DNA of 64,000 bases from Streptomyces sp. AC1-42W. Lineage in GTDB: Bacteria; Actinomycetota; Actinomycetes; Streptomycetales; Streptomycetaceae. Where the stretch lies: positions 764,001 through 828,000 of the forward strand of contig NZ_QKWY01000001.1 in NCBI RefSeq assembly GCF_003248355.1. The letters run 5' to 3'. Both the position numbers and the translations under genes were made by a program. This document shows, in pieces, positions 36,296 to 44,770 of the stretch (position 1 is the first letter of the stretch; the number at the start of each line of letters is the position of its first letter). The notes under the pieces are model-generated. The model was not told where the DNA came from and did not search any database. It saw only the letters and a program-made list of their open reading frames with translations.

Positions 36296-38726
36296 TGGAG
36301 CCAGTTCCCGGGTTGGCGGGGTCCGCAGCCCTGACCCAGTCGATCAGCGAGTCACGGAAGCGGGCGCGGTCGGTCAGAGGTTTCCTCGGTTCGGACGGTT
36401 CCCAGTGGGTGGCCAGCCGGTTCAGGCCCAGGAAGCGGACAGCGCTGTTGTCTTCGGGAGCGTCGTGGACCGCCCGGGCGAGAATGCTGAACACAGCGTC
36501 GCGGGTGTTCGGCACGGAGGCAGCACCTTCCATCCACACCTTGAAGGCATCGACGGCGGTATCGGGAGCAGGGTCGTACTCCAGGGTGGTACGCCAACTC
36601 TGGACGATCCAGGGGAGGTCGCTTTCATAGTCGTTTCCTGCAAACAGCAAGGATGGTGCGCCGTTCTCCTCCACACGACTGGCGAGATAAAGGAACGCAT
36701 GGCTGCTGGAACGACGGAGAGATCCCGTGGAACTCCTGGCCCACGTCCGCAGCACTTTCCGAACGCTATGCCGTTGCCCAGGGCGATCCCACATCGCATT
36801 GAACGCCTCACCCACTGCGGCGGTTACTGCGGATTTGTCGCTCGCAGCCAGTTCACCCAATCGAAGAAGCGCTTCCTTTGGGTAGACCTGGCTCACTTGC
36901 TGGCACACGCCAGCTAAGGTGATTAGAAGGCTCTCTGGCGCCTCGTCATCGCGAGCCCACACGAGGATTCCGTCCCGGACCAGGCGTCCGATCTCGCTGT
37001 CGACAGCTGCAACCGACAAAAGATCTCGGGCGTGCCGTTGAAGGATCTTGCTGTTGGACCACTGGCCTGCAACTGACTTCAGCACGTTCACGGAACGACT
37101 CTTCTGGGTGTGGCGAATCACCCACACTGCAACGCGATCTGCGAGTTGTGTCCCGAGGCTACCCTTAAGCTTGGCGGCCTGCGTTGCGGTCCACTCCGTG
37201 AAACGATCGACGAGATGGGCACGGTCCATCAGGAAGTACTCGACGACGGCTTCGGCGTAGCCATCGCTCGGCAGCATGACGGTGCCATCGGCAGTGAGCT
37301 CAGCGCCGATCATGTATGTCAATTCGATGATGCCCGGACCCTGCTGACCGGGCCTCGGCTTGGGCTTCTCGCCAAGGGTATTGGCAAGGCTCTCCGAAGC
37401 ACGGTAAATCAGGTCAACCGGAGTGCGGTCCATGGAAGCCGCCGCAAGGAGAAAGTTGCGGTGATCGCTGTCGGGATGTTCGATGTGCCATGTACGAAGC
37501 TGGTTACGCCAGTCGGCCATAGCCTCGATGACACGTTCTACCCGCTCGTTGAACTCTCTTGCGATCTGCTCGTTGGTGGCGGCGGTGGCTGTTGCGACCA
37601 CCGAGCGGCCCTCTTCAGCCATGATGGCGTCAGACCATCGCTTGACCTTGCCCGGTAGCTTTCCGGTGATGGCTTGAGCGATCCGAGAATCGACGGCCCA
37701 TTTCTCGGGCATCCGGCACTGCGCCGCCCGCAAATGGGCAAGCAAGACGTCCGTAGCCTCTGGTGCCTCCAGCGTTACGGCTACGTCGCCTCCGCCATTG
37801 CTGATCGGCTCCCACACCTCGGGGCTGGCCAGCACCACGAGGTATGACATCGCTGTCTTGAGCGCAGTGGTGTCCTGAAACGAGAACCCCAGGCCGCCCG
37901 ACACGGTATCGCCCTCTGCCCGGAGGTCGAGAAGCCAGCCAACTTTCTGCTGGCCAGTCAGGTCGGCGAGGGAAAAGGGATCCTTCGGCTCGCGATGAAA
38001 GCGCTTGAAGGTGAGTTCCTCGTCGAGCCCCCGCAGCAGACGGAGACCAGTGGGCTGCCGCCCCGCGCCGCTCTCACCAAGGAGCACGACGACGTGCTCG
38101 GCACGCAACTTGTCGGCCGCATCCTTCTCGTTCTTGGGCGGTACGTAGACGGCCAGCTGTTGGTCGACCCAGTCATCGCGCAGCTCAACGGTGCGCATTC
38201 CGTTGATGATGTTCTGGAACTGCACGCCGATTGCAACGCCGTTGTTTGTGCCGAAGTTTTGTCGTACCGACGTGGACTCGGACCGGCCGGACGACACTTC
38301 GAAGCCGGGGGCATCCTCTTGGATGCTACCGAGAGGCATGCGCTCGTCAGGTTCGACAACGGCATTCGTGTGCGGCTCCTCTGCCCCAGTGCGGTTCAGC
38401 AACTGCTGGAGAGCTTCTCGCCCCTGCGAGACTTTCCCCTCTTGCCGGTTGTGGCGGTCTTCGGGTGTCGCGTGGTCGTCGTCTGCGTGACCGCCCGAGG
38501 TGGAATCGCCGGAGGCCAAGGCCGGCGCCTCGTACGGCGCGCTGTCCTGCATGCCAGGAGCACTGGCTTGTGGCTTCTGGTTCATGCTGCTGAAGTCCAC
38601 AGCATCGTGTGCAGCTTCGAAGTCGTCTGCCTCCCCGTCCATGGGAGGGGAGGCAGACGACTTCGGCTGAGCCGACGGCTGCTCATCGGCCGGACCGTTA
38701 CCCAAGAAACGGAAGGGCGAGTCCAT
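36279..38726 (-). CDS. Predicted STAND-like NTPase-domain protein with Asn/Gly-rich motif
   Basis: An 815-aa soluble protein. Residues 1-150 are low-complexity (Ser/Pro/Asp/Glu). Residues about 152-172 carry an Asn/Gly/hydrophobic motif (NFGTNNGVAIGVQFQNI) like short self-assembly motifs of bacterial NLR-type systems. At about 211-220 is a P-loop-like GESGAGRQPT, in which the Walker lysine is replaced by Arg or Gln, followed by WLLDLRAEGD (about 260) as a possible Walker B. The remaining 500 residues are helical repeats. A good Shine-Dalgarno (AGGAG, 9 nt) supports the start. It is the middle gene of a three-gene module. Confidence 0.65.
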   Translation of the reverse strand: MDSPFRFLGNGPADEQPSAQPKSSASPPMDGEADDFEAAHDAVDFSSMNQKPQASAPGMQDSAPYEAPALASGDSTSGGHADDDHATPEDRHNRQEGKVSQGREALQQLLNRTGAEEPHTNAVVEPDERMPLGSIQEDAPGFEVSSGRSESTSVRQNFGTNNGVAIGVQFQNIINGMRTVELRDDWVDQQLAVYVPPKNEKDAADKLRAEHVVVLLGESGAGRQPTGLRLLRGLDEELTFKRFHREPKDPFSLADLTGQQKVGWLLDLRAEGDTVSGGLGFSFQDTTALKTAMSYLVVLASPEVWEPISNGGGDVAVTLEAPEATDVLLAHLRAAQCRMPEKWAVDSRIAQAITGKLPGKVKRWSDAIMAEEGRSVVATATAATNEQIAREFNERVERVIEAMADWRNQLRTWHIEHPDSDHRNFLLAAASMDRTPVDLIYRASESLANTLGEKPKPRPGQQGPGIIELTYMIGAELTADGTVMLPSDGYAEAVVEYFLMDRAHLVDRFTEWTATQAAKLKGSLGTQLADRVAVWVIRHTQKSRSVNVLKSVAGQWSNSKILQRHARDLLSVAAVDSEIGRLVRDGILVWARDDEAPESLLITLAGVCQQVSQVYPKEALLRLGELAASDKSAVTAAVGEAFNAMWDRPGQRHSVRKVLRTWARSSTGSLRRSSSHAFLYLASRVEENGAPSLLFAGNDYESDLPWIVQSWRTTLEYDPAPDTAVDAFKVWMEGAASVPNTRDAVFSILARAVHDAPEDNSAVRFLGLNRLATHWEPSEPRKPLTDRARFRDSLIDWVRAADPANPGTGSSVPKP

Positions 38727-38795
38727 GATGGGCTTCTCCTGGTTGTAGGCGAGTTGAGAGCCGGGGAGAGCTCGTGGGACTGTGGAATCAGGCCT

Positions 38796-39338
38796 TCAAG
38801 CCTCACCACCGATGACGGGGGCGGACATCCCGATCACCGTGGATCCACTGCTCACCGTCTTGAACTCCTGATCGACTTTTCCCGTGAAAATTGCCGCACC
38901 CGCCTGCATGCCGGTCACATTGCCGGACACGTTGTCGATTCGCTGTACGACCAACGGGCCGGAACGTTCGCGGCTCTCGCCGATGAAGGTGAAACGGTGC
39001 GAGTAGATCTCTTCAAGCACCACGCGGAGTTGCCCGAGGACGTCAGTCAGCATCGAGTCGTCCGGCACCACCAGGGCCGGATCATGCTGGTAGCGCGTGA
39101 GGACGGTCCTCGCCATGCGCAGCTGTGAGGCGTGCTCATCGAGGCGCTGTCCGTTGGCCACGAGCGGCAGGGCGACGGTTCCCACAAGCGTCGACGGCAG
39201 TTCAGATGTGGTGAGTTCGTCGGTTACGTCGCGGCCCTCGTGGCGGTTGAGGAGTGCCTCAAGGCGCCCGTAGAGGAATGTGAACGTCGGCTGGAGAGCC
39301 GCGGCGGCCACGGCAGAGAGGCTGAGGACGTCGGACAT
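38796..39338 (-). CDS. First gene of the island module: small protein with C-terminal Gly/Val motif
   Basis: A 180-aa protein. The N-terminus (about 3-30, LSLSAVAAAALQPTFTFLYG) is a hydrophobic or amphipathic helix. A helical core follows. The C-terminus (131-170) contains VQRIDNVSGNVTGMQAG and a second VSSGSTVIG element, with Gly spaced every three to five residues and alternating Val/Ile. This resembles amyloid-like or beta-solenoid signalling motifs. The related motif near the N-terminus of the next gene product suggests the two proteins meet through it. GAGGGGGAT lies just before the ATG. The gap to the next gene is 69 nt. Confidence 0.65.
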   Translation of the reverse strand: MSDVLSLSAVAAAALQPTFTFLYGRLEALLNRHEGRDVTDELTTSELPSTLVGTVALPLVANGQRLDEHASQLRMARTVLTRYQHDPALVVPDDSMLTDVLGQLRVVLEEIYSHRFTFIGESRERSGPLVVQRIDNVSGNVTGMQAGAAIFTGKVDQEFKTVSSGSTVIGMSAPVIGGEA

Positions 39339-39523
39339 CGGATCCCCCTCGGGAAGGTCATGTCTGGTTACCAGACAGCCATTCCTATATCGCCAAGGGT
39401 TAGCGATGCGCCACAAGTGAGGATGATGGCCGAAACTTAACGACGCGAAGCTGATAGTGATCTTTAATTCGCCAACTAATCGGTCAAGATTTCGACCAGT
39501 AAAGATCTTCGAATGTGAGCCAG

Positions 39524-39900
39524 TCAGTCGCGTGGCGCGGTGTCGACCACCCTGTGCCCATGCAGGAGGAACGGTAACTCGTCGGGTTTGAGCCACACGC
39601 GAGCTATTCTCCAAGCCGTGTCTGGCTCAAGCCGGTCCCCGGAGACGCGCATGAGTCGCACCGCGTGCCAACTTGTCAAAGGTGCCAAGATCCATCGAAA
39701 GGGCGTCACGGATGGAGTGTGGCATGGTGTCGAACGATGGCTGGATCGAAATTCGGCCGTTGGAATCACTGTTCGAATTCCTGAGTCTCCGGAACCATGC
39801 AATCCGGATTGCAGATGCCGTAGCCCGTTGGTATTCGATCTCTACTTCCAGACGATGCCGGCCCAAGCCATCGACAGCCAGGGTTCGGGGTTCGGCGCTG
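39524..39900 (-). pseudogene. Unrecognised, probably frameshifted small gene
   Basis: The end of one frame reads WRIARVWLKPDELPFLLHGH with coding-like codon use. A second minus-strand frame just upstream (SIRDALSMDLGTFDKLARGAT) could be its continuation, with a frameshift near 39665. No family is recognised. It lies in a stretch (39.5-40.7 kb) where nothing is intact, so it may be debris rather than a gene. Confidence 0.3.
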
Positions 39901-39984
39901 CGGGGGTAGCAGCTGGTGCGCTCGGGATAGTGGCGTCGGCCCGTCACCGAGCAGCGAGCGGCCACCTGTAGGGGAGGGGGAGGG

Positions 39985-40310
39985 GCCTCCGTTCCGGTAC
40001 GCGGCCAAGGCCGGCACGGTGGTCGGGAACGCGGGCTCGGACAGGTGGTTCACGGAACCCACTGGATCGCCAGGTGTTTGTCCGGCTCCGCGTTGATCAG
40101 CTCGCCGGTCCAGGTTTCGGTGGCGAAGACGAAGACGAAGGCGACGAGCTGGCCGGTTCGCAGCGATGCAAGTCCAGGTCGCGCTTCTGGTGGAGCAGAT
40201 CGGCTGCTTCTTGGAGGGCCGGTCTTCCCGAGGGCCGGGAGGAGGTCGATGCGCAGCGGCAGGAATTCTCCCGCTCCTCGATGAAGTGCCCGCCGAGGAT
40301 GGCATTGCTT
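39985..40310 (-). pseudogene. NUDIX hydrolase remnant
   Basis: Fragments in three minus-strand frames line up as a NUDIX protein: NAILGGHFIEERE (loop before the Nudix box), AADLLHQKRDLDLHR, then FVFATETWTGELINAEPDKHLAIQWVP and NHLSEPAFPTTVPALAAYRNGG. The WTGE-x-x-N-x-EPDK segment is characteristic of Streptomyces NUDIX hydrolases. At least two frameshifts separate the pieces, so no functional enzyme can be made. Confidence 0.65.
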
Positions 40311-40399
40311 TCCGTACGCGGACGCGCATGCGGGCGCTGGGCCGCGTTCTGCGGCGGCACGTTGCCCACTACACCGATCGGGGGCTCGGCGAGGGTCGA

Positions 40400-40646
40400 G
40401 AGCCGAGGGAAGTTGAAGACTCCCGAAGGGTGGCAAGTTCTGGGAGTTCGGTGTCGTCGGCCACGGCCCCGGCAGCGATGAGCTGGCCGCGAGGGTCGCC
40501 GACGTCATCCGCACCGGGGACCGCGACTACCGCGACCGTTAGGCCACGTTCGAGATTCAGCCTCTCGACACCCCCGAGATCGAGCAGCGCACCGGTCTCT
40601 TCGCCTCGGCACCCCGCTGAACCGCATCGTCGTCGACTGGCGATGA
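40400..40646 (+). pseudogene. C-terminal remnant of a protein-L-isoaspartate-type (FxLD-system) methyltransferase
   Basis: In one frame KFWEFGVVGHGPGSDELAA is followed by VIRTGDRDYRDR, then a TAG stop at 40541, then ATFEIQPLDTPEIEQRTGLFA. A further frameshift restores TPLNRIVVDWR and the natural stop at 40644-40646. The string matches the C-terminal domain of PCMT-like methyltransferases that accompany FxLD-type lanthipeptide genes. The catalytic N-terminal domain is absent. The upstream border is approximate. Confidence 0.55.
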
Positions 40647-40733
40647 CGCCCCATGTGTAGCGGACGGTGCCTGCGGCACGCAGCCGGCGGGCACCCTCGC
40701 CCCACCAGCCCTCCCCCACACAATGGGGGACAC

Positions 40734-41746
40734 ATGGATCCGCACGGCCCCACAGCCCAGCGCTTCCCGCCCGTCGCCCGATTCCGGCCCGCCTGCTTGC
40801 CACTGCCCGAGCGTGTGCGCAGTCTCGTCGACCTGGCCGACGCTGTGGTGAACAAGACCGACCAAGGGCTTGCATCGGCCGTCTACAACCAGGCCGCGCT
40901 CATCGCCTTCGACCTCGGCCTTTCCGATCTCGCCCGCGAGATGTGCCACCAGCACGCCACCCGCTTACCTTCACGCCTTCCCCCCGGCATGAGCGCGATC
41001 TGTACAAGGCCGTCGAGGCGGGCACCACCGCCCGGTTCGAGGGCGCCAACGTACCTGCGAACCTCACTGCGACCGGTGAAGACCGCCAGGAGGTTCGCGC
41101 ATGGCTGTGGCGCGTCCTCCCCGCAGACGACACGCGCACCCTCACTGCCGAGGGGCGATGGATCGAGGCGCTGGCGCACATCGAAGCCCACCATGGCATC
41201 GGAATGCGGATACTCGACGGTCGGCAGGTCGCCGTACTCGCCGCCCGCGCTGCGGGTGACACCGCGTGGGCAGCTGTCCTCCTTGCCGACACGGTGCCCG
41301 GCGATCCGTGGGAGCAAGCCGTCACGGCATGCCTGACCGTTCTATGCCGACGCGACGCCGGGCAGCCGGTCGGCGGCTACCTGACGGACCTGGTGACGGC
41401 CTACCTCGGACGGAAGACCGAACCTGGGGTGACCGTCTTCGACACCCGGCTCGAACTAACGGTCCTCCACGCGATCGGTTCCGCCGAGGCGCTCGCCGCG
41501 CACCGCATCGTCGAGGACCTCCACTGCAGGATGACGGACGCCGAAGACGGCTACCTGGACCGCGAGAACTTGGCTCATCCTCTGTTCACCGAGATCGCCA
41601 CGGACCGACAAGTGCAGGATTGCCGCGCGCTGGTGCGCGCCTGCTCCCTCGGCGCTGGGATCCTCCCGGACGAACTGCGAGGAGAACTGACAGCGGCTCT
41701 GCACGCCAGCGACTGCGTGATTTGCGTTAGCCTCGCAAGCTTCTGA
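40734..41746 (+). pseudogene. Helical-repeat hypothetical protein, frameshifted and internally deleted
   Basis: The ATG at 40734 begins a well-formed protein (RVRSLVDLADAVVNKTDQGLASAVYNQAALIAFDLGLSDL, split here across TPR-like helices). That frame loses coherence near 40,960. Coding resumes in another frame from about 41,008 (LYKAVEAGTTARFEG) through EVRAWLWRVLPADDTRTL to the stop at 41744-41746. Roughly 30 residues that relatives have between these parts appear missing. Relatives are common near methyltransferase/lanthipeptide-type clusters in Streptomyces. It is probably a dead gene unless the shift is a sequencing error. Confidence 0.6.
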
Positions 41747-41888
41747 GTCGCTGAAGCCCCAGCCGAACCACCCAATGCTCCCTCCCGACGGGCAGCGTTG
41801 GATGATCTTCTGTCGCCGTCCGACAACCGTCTCGGTGTCAGTGGGCAGCACTACGCTCGCTTTCCACAGTGACCAAGGGCGGGTGGGC

Positions 41889-44000
41889 ATGGACGACGGT
41901 GCTTCGATCAACGCAAGCAGTCTCTTCAATGGGGACGATCCTATTGAAGACGCTAGCGAAGACTTGCTGCAGCGTGCCGGCCTCGCGGACGCGTTCGCGG
42001 CGGAGATCCGCAGGACCTCCGCGAAGCACGGCGCGGTTGTCGCGCTTACGGGAAAATGGGGTTCAGGCAAGACTTCCCTGCTGAACCTCACCTCCAGCGC
42101 ACTGGCAGCGGCCGACGACGTCCAGGTCGTCAAGTTCAACCCGTGGTTCTTCTCCGGCACCGACCAGCTCATGCGGTTCTTCTTCGACGAACTCGCCGGA
42201 CAACTGCGGGACGGACGCGGGCTTAAGGACAAGCTCAAGAGCGCGGGCCGCGCAGTCGCCGAGCGCCTGGGCAAGTACTCGTCCGCCCTGTCGCCGCTGA
42301 AGTTCATCCCTGGTGCTGGCGCCGTCCTGGGAGGCGCAAGCGCCGTCGCTGAGGGCGCGTCCAAGCTCTTGGGCGAGGAGCAGGAGACCATCCACCAGCA
42401 GAGAGAGGAGCTCACCGAACTCCTCGCGGACCTGCCGGGGCGGATCGTGGTCTTCATCGACGATATTGACCGCCTGTCACAGCAGGAGATCCGAGACCTC
42501 TTCCGGCTAGTGCGGCTGACAGGCTCGTTCCCGAACATCGTCTACGTCCTGTGCTTCGACCGCAGCGTTGTGGAGACGGCGCTGACGGACGGGGCTGTCG
42601 AGGGGTCCTCCTACCTCGAGAAGATCGTGAAGATCTCGATGGAGGTGCCTCCCCTCCCCACGCAGGCGCTCTCACCAGTCATCACCCGGGGACTGGTCGA
42701 GGCGCTGGATGGGATCAACACCGGACCGCTCGATGAAGCGCGGTGGCCGGATGTGTTCGTGCAGCTCATTCTTCCCATGTTCTCCACCATTCGGGATGTG
42801 AAGCGGTACCTGGCGTCCGTGCCCCTGACCGTTCGCAGCCTGCGCGCGGAAGTGAGTCTGGTCGACGTCCTGGCGCTTGAGGCGCTTCGTGTCCGGTACC
42901 CCGCAGCGCACGATTTGCTGCCGGTCGGCGTGGACCTGCTCACGCGTACCACCTCGATCTACCAGCGAAGCGGGGAGCAGACACCGCACGAGAACGCCTT
43001 CGTGGAGGACTTCACCCGTCTCTTGGACGGCCACGCCAAGTCGGTCATCCGAATGCTGTTCCCTGCCGCCGAAAGGCTCTTCGGCGGTAGCGCTTACGGC
43101 TCTGATTGGCTCCCGACCTGGGAGCGGGACCGACGCGTGGCCTGTAGCAAGGTGCTGGACTTCTACCTTCACCGGCAGCTTCCCACCGGACGGGCACCCA
43201 TCTGGTGCATTGACCACGTCGCGGACAAGCTCGGCGACGAGACCGCACTCACCGAGGCGCTGGACCAGGTGCCGGATCCCTTGCTGGACGACGTCCTCAA
43301 ACGTCTTGTCCCCTATCTTCGCGACGTGTCCGAGGAGCAGGTGCTGCCCACGGCTATGGCGCTGATGCGTCAGCTGCCGCGCGTTCAGTTGGGATCGACT
43401 GGGATGCTCTCTCCCGGTGGCGAGTGGGCTGTGCTGAGCCCGGTGAAGGTTCTGCTCCGCACGCTCAGCGGAGACTCGATCGACCGCACCGTCAGAGGTC
43501 TTTTCAACGGTACTGAGAGCCTCTACGGGAAGGTCCTGCTGCTCAGCATGACTGCGGGCGGCTCAAGCGAGCACGGATTGATCACGGAGGAATCCGCGCG
43601 CTCCATGAGGCAGGAACTCTGTTCTCTCCTTCGCGCGGCTCGCCCCGAGGACCTTGCCAGTGAAAGGATGCTGCTACGGACAGTCGTCGTGGCGACAGCC
43701 GACACAGACGATCCTCCAACCCCTGAATCGCTGTCCGATGCCCGGGTCGTCGCGCGCCTGTTCGAGAGCGCAATATCGCCTGTGCACAGTCAGACGATGG
43801 GCAGCGTGGCGGTGAGGACTGAGAAGCAGCTCGTCTGGGACTCGTTGGTGAACGTATTCGGTGGGGAGACAGGTCTGACTGAAGCCGTTGCATCCCTGCG
43901 CCAATCCCTCGACGATGGCACGGTTGAGTCAAATGAGGAACTGACAGCTGCTCTAGCCCTGTACGAGAAGTACTCCGCAGGATGGCGCCCTCAGTTCTGA
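41889..44000 (+). CDS. KAP-family P-loop NTPase
   Basis: A 703-aa protein with a KAP NTPase domain in its first half: Walker A GKWGSGKTS (about 55), the KAP-typical FNPWFFSGTDQLMRFFFDEL just after it, Walker B VVFIDDIDRLS (about 187) and the sensor region FDRSVVETAL. KAP proteins are known from phage exclusion (PifA) and other membrane-associated defence or signalling roles. The segment between the Walker motifs (about 125-150, LKFIPGAGAVLGGASAVAEG) is Gly/Ala-rich and may be membrane-associated. The start is set at 41889; upstream in-frame ATGs have no similarity. It is flanked on both sides by decayed genes, but is itself intact. Confidence 0.85.
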   Translation: MDDGASINASSLFNGDDPIEDASEDLLQRAGLADAFAAEIRRTSAKHGAVVALTGKWGSGKTSLLNLTSSALAAADDVQVVKFNPWFFSGTDQLMRFFFDELAGQLRDGRGLKDKLKSAGRAVAERLGKYSSALSPLKFIPGAGAVLGGASAVAEGASKLLGEEQETIHQQREELTELLADLPGRIVVFIDDIDRLSQQEIRDLFRLVRLTGSFPNIVYVLCFDRSVVETALTDGAVEGSSYLEKIVKISMEVPPLPTQALSPVITRGLVEALDGINTGPLDEARWPDVFVQLILPMFSTIRDVKRYLASVPLTVRSLRAEVSLVDVLALEALRVRYPAAHDLLPVGVDLLTRTTSIYQRSGEQTPHENAFVEDFTRLLDGHAKSVIRMLFPAAERLFGGSAYGSDWLPTWERDRRVACSKVLDFYLHRQLPTGRAPIWCIDHVADKLGDETALTEALDQVPDPLLDDVLKRLVPYLRDVSEEQVLPTAMALMRQLPRVQLGSTGMLSPGGEWAVLSPVKVLLRTLSGDSIDRTVRGLFNGTESLYGKVLLLSMTAGGSSEHGLITEESARSMRQELCSLLRAARPEDLASERMLLRTVVVATADTDDPPTPESLSDARVVARLFESAISPVHSQTMGSVAVRTEKQLVWDSLVNVFGGETGLTEAVASLRQSLDDGTVESNEELTAALALYEKYSAGWRPQF

Positions 44001-44091
44001 CCGTGCGCCGTGACCGCGGGGCGAGTGACGCAATTCTGACTCAGACATGCCCTTCTGGAACTGCTCACACCCAGTGTCGATGCCGTCGTGA

Positions 44092-44427
44092 TCAGTGCCG
44101 CCGTGCCTGTGGCGGCTGCTGCCGTGTGGTTTGGAGCGGCGGGTCGCTGTGCTGCGGGGCCCGTGTGCTGGGTGTCGGCCTTGCGCTTTGGCGTTGGATG
44201 CGCCAGGTCAGGACTCGTGCGGGGCGGCGCGCGTCGCCCAAGGCTCGCTGGTCGGCGACCTGCTGGAGGAGCCGATCCGGGTCATGTCCGGCTGTTTCTG
44301 CCTCAGTGAGGGCCGCGGTGAGAGCTGCGAAAGCGGGGTCTTCGATGGCTTGCTCCGCGGGCTCGGGCACGATCTGGCGTAGGTGGTGGATGTGCCCCTT
44401 CACCGTCTGCTGGCGACTGCGCACCAC
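44092..44427 (-). CDS. Fragment resembling the C-terminus of a conjugative relaxase / transfer protein
   Basis: The 111 residues include VPEPAEQAIEDPAFAALTAALTEAETAGHDPDRLL (shown here in parts: EDPAFAALTAAL and EAETAGHDPDRLLQQV) and DARRPARVLTWRIQRQ. This pattern is common at the C-terminal end of relaxase/helicase-type transfer proteins of actinobacterial integrative elements. The frame stays open upstream to about 44,500 with no start of its own, so it looks like a truncated 3' end. It lies about 220 bp from the 3' end of a tRNA gene, the usual attachment site of such elements. Confidence 0.4.
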   Translation of the reverse strand: MVRSRQQTVKGHIHHLRQIVPEPAEQAIEDPAFAALTAALTEAETAGHDPDRLLQQVADQRALGDARRPARVLTWRIQRQSARPTPSTRAPQHSDPPLQTTRQQPPQARRH

Positions 44428-44589
44428 AACCGTGCCGGGCTCGACGGCGGCACCCTCGTGCCCGGCACCTGCGGCGCCCCACCTGCGCAGACATCAAGAT
44501 CCACGGGGGACGGTTTGGGGGCGGAGGTCGTGTGATCAGACCGTCTGAGAACGTCTGAGACCGTGAGCGCAACGGGACCTGACGACGAA

Positions 44590-44622
44590 GGGCCAGGCCG
44601 GGCATGTGCCCTGACCTGGCCC
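44590..44622 (-). terminator. Terminator hairpin of the tRNA-Arg gene
   Basis: GGGCCAGG (44590-44597) pairs with CCTGGCCC (44615-44622), with inner GGGCA/TGCCC pairing. On the minus strand it lies 28 nt past the tRNA 3' end and is followed by TTCGTCGTC. Just beyond it (44541-44565) CGTCTGAGA occurs twice in a row. Confidence 0.65.
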
Positions 44623-44650
44623 TTCCTGGCGTTCGCGCTGCTAGCAGCTG

Positions 44651-44723
44651 TGCCCCCGGCAGGATTCGAACCTGCGACACCCGCTTTAGGAGAGCGGTGC
44701 TCTATCCCCTGAGCTACGAAGGC
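44651..44723 (-). tRNA. tRNA-Arg (anticodon CCT)
   Basis: A 73-nt cloverleaf folds on the minus strand: acceptor GCCTTCG/CGGGGGC with two G-U pairs at positions 4 and 5, D arm GCTC/GAGC, anticodon stem CCGCT/AGCGG with loop CTCCTAA (anticodon CCT) and T arm GCAGG-TTCGAAT-CCTGC. CCA is not encoded. The 3' end faces the accessory island. The two G-U pairs in the acceptor stem could reflect replacement of one half by an integrated element, but could also be native. Confidence 0.95.
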
Positions 44724-44770
44724 TTGGTCGCCGCCGTCAGTGTAACGGGTGGTGGGGGCGGGGGTGGTTG

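Noticed and set aside
39540..39971. 143-codon plus-strand gene at 39.5-40.0 kb
   Set aside because: No domain and mixed codon use; the opposite strand has better coding character here.
43982..44548. Plus-strand frames between the KAP gene and the tRNA
   Set aside because: Cys/Arg/Trp-rich translation with no family; the minus-strand frame here has protein-like sequence.
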